DNA of 64,000 nucleotides from Clostridia bacterium (GTDB taxonomy: Bacteria; Bacillota; Clostridia; Christensenellales; Borkfalkiaceae): assembly GCA_017457215.1 (NCBI GenBank), contig JAFTHU010000003.1, forward strand, positions 1-64,000, given 5' to 3'. The position numbers and the translations under genes are program-made. Every line of letters begins with the position of its first letter. The first letter of the stretch is position 1. Positions 53,816-62,764 of the stretch are shown here, piece by piece. Under the pieces are notes generated by a model. It was not told where the DNA came from, searched no databases, and saw only the letters and a list, made by a program, of their open reading frames with translations.

Positions 53816-55105
53816 ATGATTGACATTAATCTTATCCGTACAAATCCGGAACTCGTAAAAGAAAATATCCGTAAAAAATTTCAAGATCACAAATTGCCTT
53901 TGGTGGATCAGGCGTTGGATTTTGACGCAAAACGCCGCGCTTTGATTGCAGAGGGCGACGGACTGCGCGCCGCAAGAAACACCCTTTCCAAGCAAGTAGG
54001 TATGCTGATGAAAGAGGGCAAACGCGAAGAAGCGGAACAGGTAAAAGCGCAGGTAAAAGCGGACGCTGACCGTTTGGTTGCGATTGAAAAAGAATGCGAA
54101 GAGGTAGACGCGGCGCTTAAAAAAGTGATGATGGCGATTCCCAATATCGTAGCAGACGACGTGCCCGTGGGCAAAGACGACAGCGAAAACGTAGAGTTGC
54201 AGCGCTTCGGCGAACCGAACGTGCCCGATTTTGAAGTACCCTATCATTTGGATATCTTGGAAAAATTGGACGGTATCGACGTGGATTCCGCACGCCGTAC
54301 TTCCGGACAAGGGTTCTATTATTTGACGGGGGATATCGCGCGTTTGCATTCGGCTGTGTTGACGTACGCACGCGATTTTATGATTGACAAGGGCTTTACG
54401 TACGTAATTCCGCCGTATATGATTCACGGCGACGTGGTTTCGGGCGTAATGAGTTTTGACGAAATGGAAAATATGATGTACAAAATAGAGGGAGAAGATT
54501 TGTACCTTATCGGTACGAGTGAACACTCTATGATCGGTAGATTTATGGGGCAAATCATTGACGGGAAGAAATTGCCGTTGACCTTGACCAGCTATTCTCC
54601 TTGTTTCCGTAAGGAAAAGGGTGCGCACGGCATCGAAGAGCGCGGCATTTACCGTATTCATCAATTTGAAAAGCAGGAAATGATTGTCGTTTGCCGTCCC
54701 GAAGAGAGCGCAGAATGGTATGAAAAGCTTTGGAGTTATACCGTGGAATTGTTCCGTTCGTTGGATATTCCCGTACGTCAGTTGGGATGCTGCACGGGCG
54801 ACCTTGCCGATTTGAAGAACAAGAGCTGCGACGTGGAAGCTTGGAGTCCTCGTCAGAAGAAGTATTTTGAAGTGGGATCTTGTTCCAACCTCACGGACGC
54901 GCAGGCACGCCGTTTGTCTATCCGTTACAAGGATGAAGACGGGAAGACGAAGCTTGCGCATACCTTGAACAACACAGTGGTTGCGCCTCCCCGTATGTTG
55001 ATTGCTTTTGTGGAAAATCATTTGCAAGCAGACGGCAGCGTTACCATTCCCGAGGCGTTGCGTCCGTACATGGGCGGCAAGGCGGTTATTACTCCGTCAA
55101 AATAA
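53816..55105 (+). CDS. serS: Seryl-tRNA synthetase
   Basis: A 429-residue class II synthetase. The N-terminal coiled coil (about 25-100, with many Lys/Glu heptads) binds tRNA-Ser. The catalytic domain has motif 1 around FMIDKGFTYVIPPYM, motif 2 FRKEKGAHGIEERGIYRIHQFEKQE, and motif 3 in LNNTVVAPPRMLIAFVENH. TSEHSMIG replaces the usual TAEVPL. A TATAAT box lies 60 bases before the ATG, too close for a T-box leader, so serS is not under T-box control here. GAGG precedes the start. Confidence 0.97.
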   Translation: MIDINLIRTNPELVKENIRKKFQDHKLPLVDQALDFDAKRRALIAEGDGLRAARNTLSKQVGMLMKEGKREEAEQVKAQVKADADRLVAIEKECEEVDAALKKVMMAIPNIVADDVPVGKDDSENVELQRFGEPNVPDFEVPYHLDILEKLDGIDVDSARRTSGQGFYYLTGDIARLHSAVLTYARDFMIDKGFTYVIPPYMIHGDVVSGVMSFDEMENMMYKIEGEDLYLIGTSEHSMIGRFMGQIIDGKKLPLTLTSYSPCFRKEKGAHGIEERGIYRIHQFEKQEMIVVCRPEESAEWYEKLWSYTVELFRSLDIPVRQLGCCTGDLADLKNKSCDVEAWSPRQKKYFEVGSCSNLTDAQARRLSIRYKDEDGKTKLAHTLNNTVVAPPRMLIAFVENHLQADGSVTIPEALRPYMGGKAVITPSK

Positions 55106-55159
55106 GGTAAATTTGCATTAGGGGCGTACACGGTACGTGATGAATTTAAAAAACATAGA

Positions 55160-55187
55160 AAGACCGCAAGACGATTGCGGTCTTTTC
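55160..55187 (+). terminator. Terminator after serS
   Basis: AAGACCGCAA (55160-55169) pairs with TTGCGGTCTT (55175-55184), followed by TT; it ends 20 bases before the exonuclease start. Confidence 0.75.
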
Positions 55188-55207
55188 CAAGGATTCGACA
55201 AGGCAAT

Positions 55208-56164
55208 ATGAAGTATTTGTTTTTTGATATCGAATGTTCGGTGGTATCTAAAGTTGCGGCGAAAATCTGCGCCTTTGGGTATTGCTTGACAGACGAAAAA
55301 TTTAATATCCTTGAAAAGGAAGATATTTTGATTAATCCGCAGGGCGGTTTCCATTTGACAGACCGTAAAGGGACGCAGGGATTGGTTTTGCCTTACGAAT
55401 ATTCCGATTTTAAAAAGTATCCCACTTTTTTAGAAAAGGCGGAGAAAATTTATGCCTTATTAGAAGATAAGGATACTTTGGTGGCGGGGCATGCGACGAT
55501 GAATGACGTCAAATATCTCAATTTTGAAAGCCACCGTTTTCAATTACGTTCTTTTGCTTTTGATTTTGCCGATACGCAGTTTGTATATATGAATCGAATT
55601 GGGGAATTTTCACGTCAATTTGCTTTGGGGACGATTGCGGAAGAGCTGGGCGTGGAATTCACGGCGCACCGTGCGGTGGACGACGCCTACGCAACGATGA
55701 AAGTTGCCGAGGCGATGTGTCAAGCAGAAGGGCTTTCTTTCCCCGCGTTAATAGAAAAATACCAAATTTCGCTTGGACGAATTGAAAATTACGAAATCAC
55801 GCAGACAACTTCTGCGGCGCAGATTGTATATAAAAAAGAGCGGGAAAAGGCGCGCGAGGAGCGGGATCGGAAAAAGGCGGCATTTCACGTATTTGCCGAT
55901 AAGGAAAAGCGCAAGCGGGCGAAAGACGGGAAATTGAAAAACAAAACGGTATGTTTTTCGCATCCGTTGGAAACAGATTTGCCTTTGGCAAAGCGCTTGC
56001 TTTCAGCGGCATTTGCCGAAGCGGCTTGGTTTACCTACCACGCGGAAGAATGCGACGTATACGTTTGCTATGAAGATGAAAACGGCCCTCGTTTACAATC
56101 GGCAAAGCAAAGAGCGCGAGTGTTTCATCCCTCGGAATTTGAGGAGTATTTGCAGAAAAAATAA
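55208..56164 (+). CDS. DEDDh exonuclease with a possible BRCT-like C-terminus
   Basis: A 318-residue protein from the ATG at 55208. Residues 1-180 form a DnaQ-like 3'-5' exonuclease: FFDIECS (Asp7 and Glu9), GHATMNDVKYL and HRAVDDAYATM. After a helical Lys/Arg/Glu-rich segment (about 200-245) comes NKTVCFSHPLETD ... YVCYEDENGPRLQSAKQRARVFHPSEFEEYL, whose layout looks like a BRCT domain. Such fusions occur in DNA repair and replication exonucleases, but this reading of the C-terminus is inference. It runs into the rsmF-like gene after 18 bases, so they are co-transcribed. Confidence 0.82.
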   Translation: MKYLFFDIECSVVSKVAAKICAFGYCLTDEKFNILEKEDILINPQGGFHLTDRKGTQGLVLPYEYSDFKKYPTFLEKAEKIYALLEDKDTLVAGHATMNDVKYLNFESHRFQLRSFAFDFADTQFVYMNRIGEFSRQFALGTIAEELGVEFTAHRAVDDAYATMKVAEAMCQAEGLSFPALIEKYQISLGRIENYEITQTTSAAQIVYKKEREKAREERDRKKAAFHVFADKEKRKRAKDGKLKNKTVCFSHPLETDLPLAKRLLSAAFAEAAWFTYHAEECDVYVCYEDENGPRLQSAKQRARVFHPSEFEEYLQKK

Positions 56165-56182
56165 TGCGAAAAAGAGGGCGCT

Positions 56183-57493
56183 ATGGCGAATTTACCCGAA
56201 AAATTTATCGAAAAAATGAAAAAACAGCTTCCCGAATCCGAGTGGGAAGCCTTTTTCGCTTGCTACGAAAAAAAGCCGTTTAAAGGCGTGCGTTTAAATC
56301 CTTTGCGGGGGGACGTGTCTGTAATGAAAAGGCTTTTGCCTTTTTTGGGAGCGTCCATTCCTTGGGAGGAAAACGGGTATTATACGAGCGCGGAAAGGGT
56401 GGGGGCGAGCCCATTGCATTTTGCAGGGGCTATTTATTCGCAAGAGCCTTCCGCTATGTGCGCCGCACCGCTTTTGGAAGTAGCCGAAGGAGAAAAGGTG
56501 CTGGATTTATGTTCCGCGCCCGGTGGAAAGGGCACGCAACTTGCTTGCAAGATGAACGGCAAAGGCGTTATCGTGTTAAACGAACCGATTTCTTCGCGCG
56601 CGAAGATACTTTCGCAGAACGTGGAAAGGTTAGGGATTAAAAACGCCGTAGTAACGAATGAATATCCACAGACACTTGCCAAACGTTTTTCGGGATATTT
56701 TGATAAAATTTTAGTGGACGCGCCCTGTTCGGGCGAGGGAATGTTCCGTAAAAATGCCGAGGAAGCGCTTTCAGAATGGAGCGAAGAAAACGTAGCGCTT
56801 TGTGCGGCTCGGCAGAAAGAAATTTTGGATTGTGCGACGCAGATGCTTGCGGTAGGCGGCTGGCTGGTGTATTCTACTTGCACCTTTGCAGAGGAAGAAG
56901 ACGAGGGGCAGGTATGCGATTATTTGAAAAATCACCCCGAAATGCGCTTGATACGGCAAGAAAAAATTTATCCGCATCGCGTAGACGGAGAAGGGCATTT
57001 TGCGGCGTTATTTGAAAAAATAAATCGTACAAGCCAATGGGTTGCTCGGTTAAAAGAAGCGAAGCAGAGTGTAACGGCAAGCGGAGAAAAGGCGTACAGA
57101 GAATTTGAAAAGGAATTTTTCCACAAGCGCTTTGCAACCCGTTTATATGAAAATAACGGAACGATATACGAGTTACCGAAAGAGGTTTTCGATTGGAAAG
57201 GGTTGCAGGTATTGCGTGTGGGCGTTCGCCTCGGCGAGGTGAAAAACGGGCGGTTTGAACCCTCCCATTCCTTGGCAATGTGCGTAAGAAAAGAAGAGTG
57301 TCTTCGCGCCTTTGATTTGTCCGTAGAAGACCCCCGTGTAGAGAAATATCTGCGTGGAGAAACAATGGAATGCGATTTGAAAAACGGTTGGTGTTTGGTA
57401 TGCGTCGAGGGGTATCCTTTGGGGTTTGGAAAGGTTGTAAACGGGACGCTTAAAAATCATTTGCCTAAAGCGTTGCGAATCGTTCGCGGATAA
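56183..57493 (+). CDS. rsmF: rRNA cytosine-C5 methyltransferase, RsmF/NOL1-NOP2-sun family
   Basis: A 436-residue AdoMet methyltransferase. Motif I is VLDLCSAPGGKGTQLA, motif IV VDAPCSGEGMFRKN, and motif VI STCTFAEEEDEG with the second catalytic Cys; Cys in PCSG resolves the product. The C-terminal 130 residues form the FLR-type domain of this subgroup. The target is a cytosine in 16S or 23S rRNA; in E. coli it is C1407 of 16S rRNA, but Firmicute enzymes can differ. It starts at 56183 after AAAGAGGG. Confidence 0.92.
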   Translation: MANLPEKFIEKMKKQLPESEWEAFFACYEKKPFKGVRLNPLRGDVSVMKRLLPFLGASIPWEENGYYTSAERVGASPLHFAGAIYSQEPSAMCAAPLLEVAEGEKVLDLCSAPGGKGTQLACKMNGKGVIVLNEPISSRAKILSQNVERLGIKNAVVTNEYPQTLAKRFSGYFDKILVDAPCSGEGMFRKNAEEALSEWSEENVALCAARQKEILDCATQMLAVGGWLVYSTCTFAEEEDEGQVCDYLKNHPEMRLIRQEKIYPHRVDGEGHFAALFEKINRTSQWVARLKEAKQSVTASGEKAYREFEKEFFHKRFATRLYENNGTIYELPKEVFDWKGLQVLRVGVRLGEVKNGRFEPSHSLAMCVRKEECLRAFDLSVEDPRVEKYLRGETMECDLKNGWCLVCVEGYPLGFGKVVNGTLKNHLPKALRIVRG

Positions 57494-57497
57494 AAAT

Positions 57498-57526
57498 AAA
57501 GTCGTTCGAACAGAACGGCTTTTTCC
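57498..57526 (+). terminator. Terminator after rsmF
   Basis: AGTCGTTC pairs with GAACGGCT, followed by TTTTT. Confidence 0.8.
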
Positions 57527-57561
57527 TTATTTTTTTCTTGATTTTATGGGATTAACGAAAT

Positions 57562-57598
57562 AAAAAAACCTTCGTGGTTTTATCACGAAGGTTTTTTA
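57562..57598. terminator. Bidirectional terminator before the large lipoprotein gene end
   Basis: AAAAAACCTTCGTG pairs with CACGAAGGTTTTTT; T runs on both strands. Confidence 0.9.
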
Positions 57599-57616
57599 CT
57601 TTTATTTCCTAAACGA

Positions 57617-60600
57617 TTAATCGTTGTAAGGGCTGTCCTCGTCGATGACTTCTGCGGATTCTTCTTTTGCTACCGCTTTCGTCTTCGTTTTCTTGGACTT
57701 GGATTTCTTTTGCTTGCGTAATTTAATCCCGATGGTCTTGTTTGCTTTCTTCAAAATCTTACGGATAATGATGCTTGCAATCACAAGGAGAAGAACGATA
57801 GCGATAACGATAGAGCTTGCAAGGAGCAGAGGATTCGTTTCGTTATCCGTCGTTACGGTTACGTCGTCGTCGGTATCCGAATTCGAATCGTCCGTATCGA
57901 TTTCTGCCTTGACTACTTGGTCTTGGATTGCGTAGTTTACAAGGTAGGTCTTGTTCTTAATCTTGCTATCTTCGCCTTCGCCCTTAACCTGCGGGAGATA
58001 CATATAATATACGTCTTCTTCCTGTTTTGTCGGGTTGTAGTTGTCTTTGTAGAGATTGCCTACGCCGTCCGTATCCAAATCCTTGTTGTAGCGAAGGAAT
58101 TTATCGGTATCGAAGTAGGAGAATACGCTCTTGTTAGCAACGTCACTGTTGTCTTTGTGCTTTTCAAGCAAGTTGGTGTAGTTGGTTTTTGCTGCGCTGG
58201 AAACGGAAGGGTTACCGTCGAACATAACGTAAGTGTTTTCAGGGTTCGCCATGTTTGCTTCTCTGCCGCCGCTCCAAACTTCCAAACGGTAGTTCTTTTC
58301 CGTCGAGCCTGCGCGTACGTAGAACGTAACCGTTACCCATTCGTCGTTGAGGCAATCAGCAGAGGAAACTTCCGCATACAAATCTTGTTGCTGTGCTTCG
58401 TAACGAGATTGAATGCTCGTCGTTGCAAAATCGTAAACTTGCGTTTCGAACGTGCTGTCTGCAAAATATGCGCCGTCCTTTTCGTAGAACGCAATCGTGC
58501 GTTTTTCACTGTTGACTTTTACAAAATCGCTGCGATAGCTGTGCGTACCGCCGTTCGCCGCAAGGACTTTGTATTTCGCACCGTCTACGGTTACTTCTTC
58601 GTAAGCCTCGAGGTTTGCAAAGTACTTGTTTGCCATGGTCGCTTCGTAGCCGCTCCATTCTTCGTTGGCAATATACAAGCCGTTATCTTGAAGAAGGAAT
58701 GCGATTTCTGCACTTGCGTTATTGACGGGGGTTTCCGTGCAAACGTTGCCTTTCTTGTCGTACCAGTAAACGCGATTGCTACTAATGGTAAGCGGTTTCG
58801 TGTTTAAAGAATCGGAGGTATCGATAAGGTAGATGCGCGCCGTTGCAGTTTGATTGTTCAAGCTGCCTACCCGTACGTTGACGGAAATTGCTTTATATTC
58901 GTCTGCCGCAATGGTAACGGAAGAACCCATATAGCCGTAAGAATTTACTTTGTCTGCGCCGTCGTTCCAGATGAAGAGGGGCTGCGTTGCATTGCCGAAT
59001 GCCGCTTTCCAAACTGCGTCCGCATCGTCAAGGTCGGTTACGCCGTTTTTCTTTGCGATTTCTTTGATGCCATCCATCCAAGCCGCGTCGATATCTTTAT
59101 AGTAGCTTTCGTTATCGCCTTCGCCCGTGAAGTATTTTCTATTCAAAAGACCTGCGTTTGCGTAGGTGTTGAAGTTTGCATTGCCTGCATATTTGCCCGT
59201 GATATAGTCGTTATTACTATAAACCCCTTCGTAGTTGAGGGTCGCCGCAAGCCCGTCTTCGATTTTTGCGTGCGTCGAAGAGATTTCGCGAGCCGAGTCA
59301 AAACCGCTGTTACCTGCCGCAACGATACTGTCGTCTGCCTTTACCGTAACGAGCTTCGTATAGGTGTCGGCGCTTGCGCTTTCATATTCCTGTTCGCTTA
59401 AAGGAAGCACTTGGAAATTGGTAAACGCGGCAAAACCGGGTTTGAAGCTGTCGGGGGTAGAAGCTTCGTCAATCGTCGTAGGACCAAAGGTGAATTCCAA
59501 ATAGAAAGTAGCGTCTTTGTTGCCCGAGTCATTCTTCACGAAGAAGAGGCAACGCTGCCAACCGTCGTAGATATCTTCGCTTTCGCCGATATTTACAGGG
59601 GTAATATTCGAGGTGTCGATGGCGGTGAAGCTCGTCTTGCTTTCGCTGTCTACCAAGGAAACCCCTGCTCCCGTAAAGCCGTTCATTTTAGAAGTTCTTA
59701 CGAAGAAAGATACAGCCAAATAATCTACCGATTTATTGTCGCTGTCTTGGAATTTGAAATCGTAATCGGATTTTACGGTGTAGGCAACGCCTTTCGTGCT
59801 CATCATAAAGAGAACGGGGTTGTTTTCACCGGGGAATTCAACTTCTTTGAAATAGTTATCGGAGATTTTCTTTACGTAATCTTCCGTGCTTGCCGTTTCG
59901 GTTGCTTGTCCAAAGCTCTTAAGGTCGTTCACATCCTTGAAGACTTTGATTAAGTCATACGAACCGTCTTTACCGCCTTCCAGCGTGGGAGCGGGATTCT
60001 TTCCGTTCATGGAAGATTGACCTTTGTCGTTTTTGGTAAGACAATCGGTTTTATCGGTGCTGACAAGCTTGTTGATAACGTCGTCCGCGTCTTCAAATTC
60101 GCCGTAGTAATCGATTACGAAAGTGGACTTTCCTGCGCCCGCTACAGAGTTTTCATCATCAGCCGTTTTTAAAACGTCAACCGTCTTTTCTTTTTTGGTT
60201 GCCGCAAAGCCGGGGACTTTATCAACCGAGGACGTAAGCACTTCGTTTACGGTCAAATCGACTTTACCGTTTTCGTTGATAACGCCTTCACCGTCGTTTT
60301 TGTTTTTGTAGAAATCTTCTTGCGAGAAAACGTTACACTGAATATCGTCAAAGAAAGCAAAACCGTTAACGAGTTCCGTTTGATTTGCCGTCGTGCCCTG
60401 TCCCAAGCCAAGGGTAAGGGTAACGGTAGTGGAAGCATAAGACGAGCCGTTGATAAAGAATTTATACTGCGCCCAGCCGTTGTTGTCCGTAACGGTGTAT
60501 TCGGTGTTGATGTTCTTAACTTCGTAAGCGGGGAGGGAAGTGCCGCCAACCGTTTGCGAAAGATTGATATATGCGCCTTTGTCTACCGCTTCTTGTTCCT

Positions 60601-61429
60601 CTCCAGCGGAAGTGGAGGAAACCAAGCCCGCCGTTTTAACCCATACGGAAATTTCCGCTGCCGCACCCGCTTGAATGGTAACGGTGGAGGAAGAGGTGTA
60701 TTTTTGCGCCGCGCCGACAACCGCTTCGTCATCGCTCTTGGGATTCTTGTTGTGAATCATCAAAACGTTGTAATCGCTGAAATCGCTGCCCTTTTCCGAT
60801 TCGGAGTGGTGCGTGCCCGGGTTTTTAATGCGAGCCGCATCGGGAACGTCAATCAATGCGAGGTTGCCGCTGTTGAAATTTTCGTATTCGGCGAAGTCTT
60901 CAGAAATTTTACCGTCTTTGTTGGCTTCTTTCCAAACTTCGTAATATTTCAATTTATCGCGAACGGTGAAGTTTTCCCAATTTGCGATAGCGTCCGCTTC
61001 GGAAAGCTCTTCAATCGTTTTGTTTGCCGTTTCAAATGCGGTTGCCAATTCGCCTGCCGGGGCGTTCAAATCAGAAACGTAATACGAACCGACAAATTTG
61101 TCCCAAGCGGAAGTATCGATAATACCGCTGTCTGCTTGGTTGGTAGGCGAATTGTTCGTTCCGTCCGAATAGAGGGATTTACTCCACCCAGAAACGGACA
61201 TACCGATAACGTTTAAGCCGTCGTTGGTATCGAACGTTTCAAAGCCTGCGTTTTTGATAAGACCCTTGTCGGTGATGGTCGACGTTTCCGTTTCTTCAGA
61301 GGAAGAACTGTCGGAAGAGATAATTGTTTCTTCCGAACAAGCCGCCATTGCAGCGACGGAGGATGCCATAAGAGCCGAAAGGCAGAGTGCAAGAAATTTC
61401 TTCTTGCGGTTGTTGGTGTAATTTTTCAT
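57617..61429 (-). CDS. Very large lipoprotein with C-terminal membrane anchor and basic tail
   Basis: A 1270-residue surface protein. The signal peptide ends in lipobox MAAC, Cys31. The Ser/Glu/Thr-rich start (about 32-55) is followed by at least four beta-rich modules with carbohydrate-binding-like openings such as LIKNAGFETFDTNDG and VAAGNSGFDSAREI, each with repeated YIYL/VTVTFYVRAG-like strands; this suggests polysaccharide or surface binding. Near residues 1198-1221 is a membrane helix (LLLASSIVIAIVLLLVIASI), then a Lys-rich cytoplasmic tail of about 49 residues ending AEVIDEDSPYND. The N-lipid plus C-helix layout matches the 784-residue protein on the left. It is monocistronic. Long frames on the opposite strand are shadows. 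Confidence 0.88.
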   Translation of the reverse strand: MKNYTNNRKKKFLALCLSALMASSVAAMAACSEETIISSDSSSSEETETSTITDKGLIKNAGFETFDTNDGLNVIGMSVSGWSKSLYSDGTNNSPTNQADSGIIDTSAWDKFVGSYYVSDLNAPAGELATAFETANKTIEELSEADAIANWENFTVRDKLKYYEVWKEANKDGKISEDFAEYENFNSGNLALIDVPDAARIKNPGTHHSESEKGSDFSDYNVLMIHNKNPKSDDEAVVGAAQKYTSSSTVTIQAGAAAEISVWVKTAGLVSSTSAGEEQEAVDKGAYINLSQTVGGTSLPAYEVKNINTEYTVTDNNGWAQYKFFINGSSYASTTVTLTLGLGQGTTANQTELVNGFAFFDDIQCNVFSQEDFYKNKNDGEGVINENGKVDLTVNEVLTSSVDKVPGFAATKKEKTVDVLKTADDENSVAGAGKSTFVIDYYGEFEDADDVINKLVSTDKTDCLTKNDKGQSSMNGKNPAPTLEGGKDGSYDLIKVFKDVNDLKSFGQATETASTEDYVKKISDNYFKEVEFPGENNPVLFMMSTKGVAYTVKSDYDFKFQDSDNKSVDYLAVSFFVRTSKMNGFTGAGVSLVDSESKTSFTAIDTSNITPVNIGESEDIYDGWQRCLFFVKNDSGNKDATFYLEFTFGPTTIDEASTPDSFKPGFAAFTNFQVLPLSEQEYESASADTYTKLVTVKADDSIVAAGNSGFDSAREISSTHAKIEDGLAATLNYEGVYSNNDYITGKYAGNANFNTYANAGLLNRKYFTGEGDNESYYKDIDAAWMDGIKEIAKKNGVTDLDDADAVWKAAFGNATQPLFIWNDGADKVNSYGYMGSSVTIAADEYKAISVNVRVGSLNNQTATARIYLIDTSDSLNTKPLTISSNRVYWYDKKGNVCTETPVNNASAEIAFLLQDNGLYIANEEWSGYEATMANKYFANLEAYEEVTVDGAKYKVLAANGGTHSYRSDFVKVNSEKRTIAFYEKDGAYFADSTFETQVYDFATTSIQSRYEAQQQDLYAEVSSADCLNDEWVTVTFYVRAGSTEKNYRLEVWSGGREANMANPENTYVMFDGNPSVSSAAKTNYTNLLEKHKDNSDVANKSVFSYFDTDKFLRYNKDLDTDGVGNLYKDNYNPTKQEEDVYYMYLPQVKGEGEDSKIKNKTYLVNYAIQDQVVKAEIDTDDSNSDTDDDVTVTTDNETNPLLLASSIVIAIVLLLVIASIIIRKILKKANKTIGIKLRKQKKSKSKKTKTKAVAKEESAEVIDEDSPYND

Positions 61430-61611
61430 ATAACCACCTTTTTGGTTTGATTTTTCTTCTTTTTACGTAATACGCGCACGGGCGCGCATTGCACTATATT
61501 ATTTTAATACAAAAATCCGTCCTTGGCAAGCGTTTATGCCTTGAATTACAAGAAAAAGTGTGATAATTTGAAAAAAATTTGCGGATACTGTTCAAAAAAG
61601 GAGAAAAGGAA

Positions 61612-61980
61612 ATGGAGAAAGAATGGCAGATAAGAGCAAAACAGATTTCCTGCGGTGGGGCGGTTGGTTTGGCAAACAGCGTGTTCGGCGGTGGAGGCGG
61701 TATGCTTGCCGTGCCCATGCTTATCAAAATCGGTTTGCAGGAAAAAGAGGCGCACGCAACGGCAATTTTACTGATTTTGCCCGTTTCTTTTTTGTCTTTC
61801 TTGCTCTACGTTGCGCGGGGCGCTTATGACCTTTCCGTTTTAATTCCTACGGCGATAGGGGTTACGGTTGGAGGGTGGCTGGGCGCAAAATGGCTGGGAA
61901 AATTGCCCGTCCGCGCGGTGAATTTGGCGTTTGCGGCTCTGCAGGCGGCAGCAGGGATATTTTTGTTCTTTTTTCCTTAA
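61612..61980 (+). CDS. TauE/SafE-family membrane protein, half-size (first of two)
   Basis: A 122-residue protein from the ATG at 61612 with AAAGGAG upstream. It has four hydrophobic helices; the first contains the GGAVGLANSVFGGGGGMLAVPML glycine-rich loop of TauE/SafE permeases and the third PTAIGVTVGGWLGAKWLG. Full-length TauE proteins have seven or eight helices; this is one half. It is 42 bases upstream of the second half-size gene, so the two probably form a heterodimer. Known TauE/SafE members export sulfite or organosulfur anions, but substrate here is unknown. Confidence 0.88.
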   Translation: MEKEWQIRAKQISCGGAVGLANSVFGGGGGMLAVPMLIKIGLQEKEAHATAILLILPVSFLSFLLYVARGAYDLSVLIPTAIGVTVGGWLGAKWLGKLPVRAVNLAFAALQAAAGIFLFFFP

Positions 61981-61981
61981 T

Positions 61982-62005
61982 GGGCATACCATGTCTGCGA
62001 TGAAT
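61982..62005 (+). repeat. Dispersed 24-bp element, copy 3 (between the TauE/SafE halves)
   Basis: GGGCATACCATG followed by TCTGCGATGAAT, the best representative. It begins 2 bases after the first gene's stop codon and ends 17 bases before the second gene's start. Confidence 0.85.
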
Positions 62006-62022
62006 AATGGTTGGAGGTGAAA

Positions 62023-62397
62023 ATGTCGTTCTATTTGTATACGGTTTTGGGGCTGCTTGGGGGGATTCCCGCAGGAATGGGAATGGGCGGCGGCACAGTA
62101 ACGATTCCGCTTTTGGTATTGGTCGGGGGAGTGGAACAAAAGATAGCGCAGTGCGCAAATTTATTTGCTTTTCTGCCCATGAGTTTGTTTGCGTTAAAGA
62201 CCCACAGCGAGAACGGACTATTGCGAACGAAAGGAATAGGGTGGATAATTTTCCCGGCGGCATTACTTTCGCTGGCAGGGACGAGCCTTGCCGTCGCGCT
62301 GCCGTCGGCACTTTTAAAGCGTGCGTTCGGTGGGTTTTTAATAGGGCTGTCGTTTGTGAGTTTTTATCGTGAAATTTTTACAAAAAAGTCGCAATAA
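62023..62397 (+). CDS. TauE/SafE-family membrane protein, half-size (second of two)
   Basis: A 124-residue protein from the ATG at 62023, after TTGGAGGTG; an in-frame TTG four codons earlier overlaps that site. Four hydrophobic helices; the N-terminal LLGGIPAGMGMGGGTVTIPLL is the same glycine-rich family motif as in the first half. The two proteins are thus homologous halves made from separate genes in one operon, with opposite-oriented pairing expected. Confidence 0.88.
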   Translation: MSFYLYTVLGLLGGIPAGMGMGGGTVTIPLLVLVGGVEQKIAQCANLFAFLPMSLFALKTHSENGLLRTKGIGWIIFPAALLSLAGTSLAVALPSALLKRAFGGFLIGLSFVSFYREIFTKKSQ

Positions 62398-62420
62398 ACA
62401 GAGCTTTTTGGCTATAATTA

Positions 62421-62455
62421 AGGAGAGGAGAAAAACTCTTCTTTTTCTTTTTTTG
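62421..62455 (+). terminator. Terminator after the TauE/SafE pair
   Basis: AGAGGAG (62424-62430) pairs with CTCTTCT (62436-62442) with one G-U pair, followed by a T-rich run. The remaining gene-free bases up to the ppx promoter show nothing else. Confidence 0.7.
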
Positions 62456-62591
62456 CATAATTTTATATTTATGTCGTGCGTATACGCCCGCGCGTAAAGA
62501 GAGGGCGCAGTCAAAATGCACGAAAAATCCGTCGGAAATTGTCCAAAATGAAAAAAATTGGGAAAATCGGGAAAAATTTTCGAAAAGGGTA

Positions 62592-62620
62592 TTTACAAAA
62601 CGGGTTTTATGTGATAAACT
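62592..62620 (+). promoter_or_regulatory. Promoter of the ppx/gppA gene
   Basis: TTTACA (62592-62597) and TAAACT (62615-62620), 17 bases apart, about 145 bases before the start codon. The leader has no obvious structure. Confidence 0.55.
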
Positions 62621-62764
62621 ATGAGAAATTCAAAATGGGAAATTAAAATGCGCGGGTTTTGGTCGATAAATGTCTGCGCAGGCGGCAGAAACCGTTGGTG
62701 AGGGAAGGAAAAGCGGAGAAATATATACGGTTCGCGGAAAGGACGGACAGACAGAGGTAATGAA

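Noticed and set aside
57917..61216. Several long plus-strand frames across the 1270-residue lipoprotein gene
   Set aside because: Antisense shadows without start signals; the minus-strand gene has lipobox and helix.
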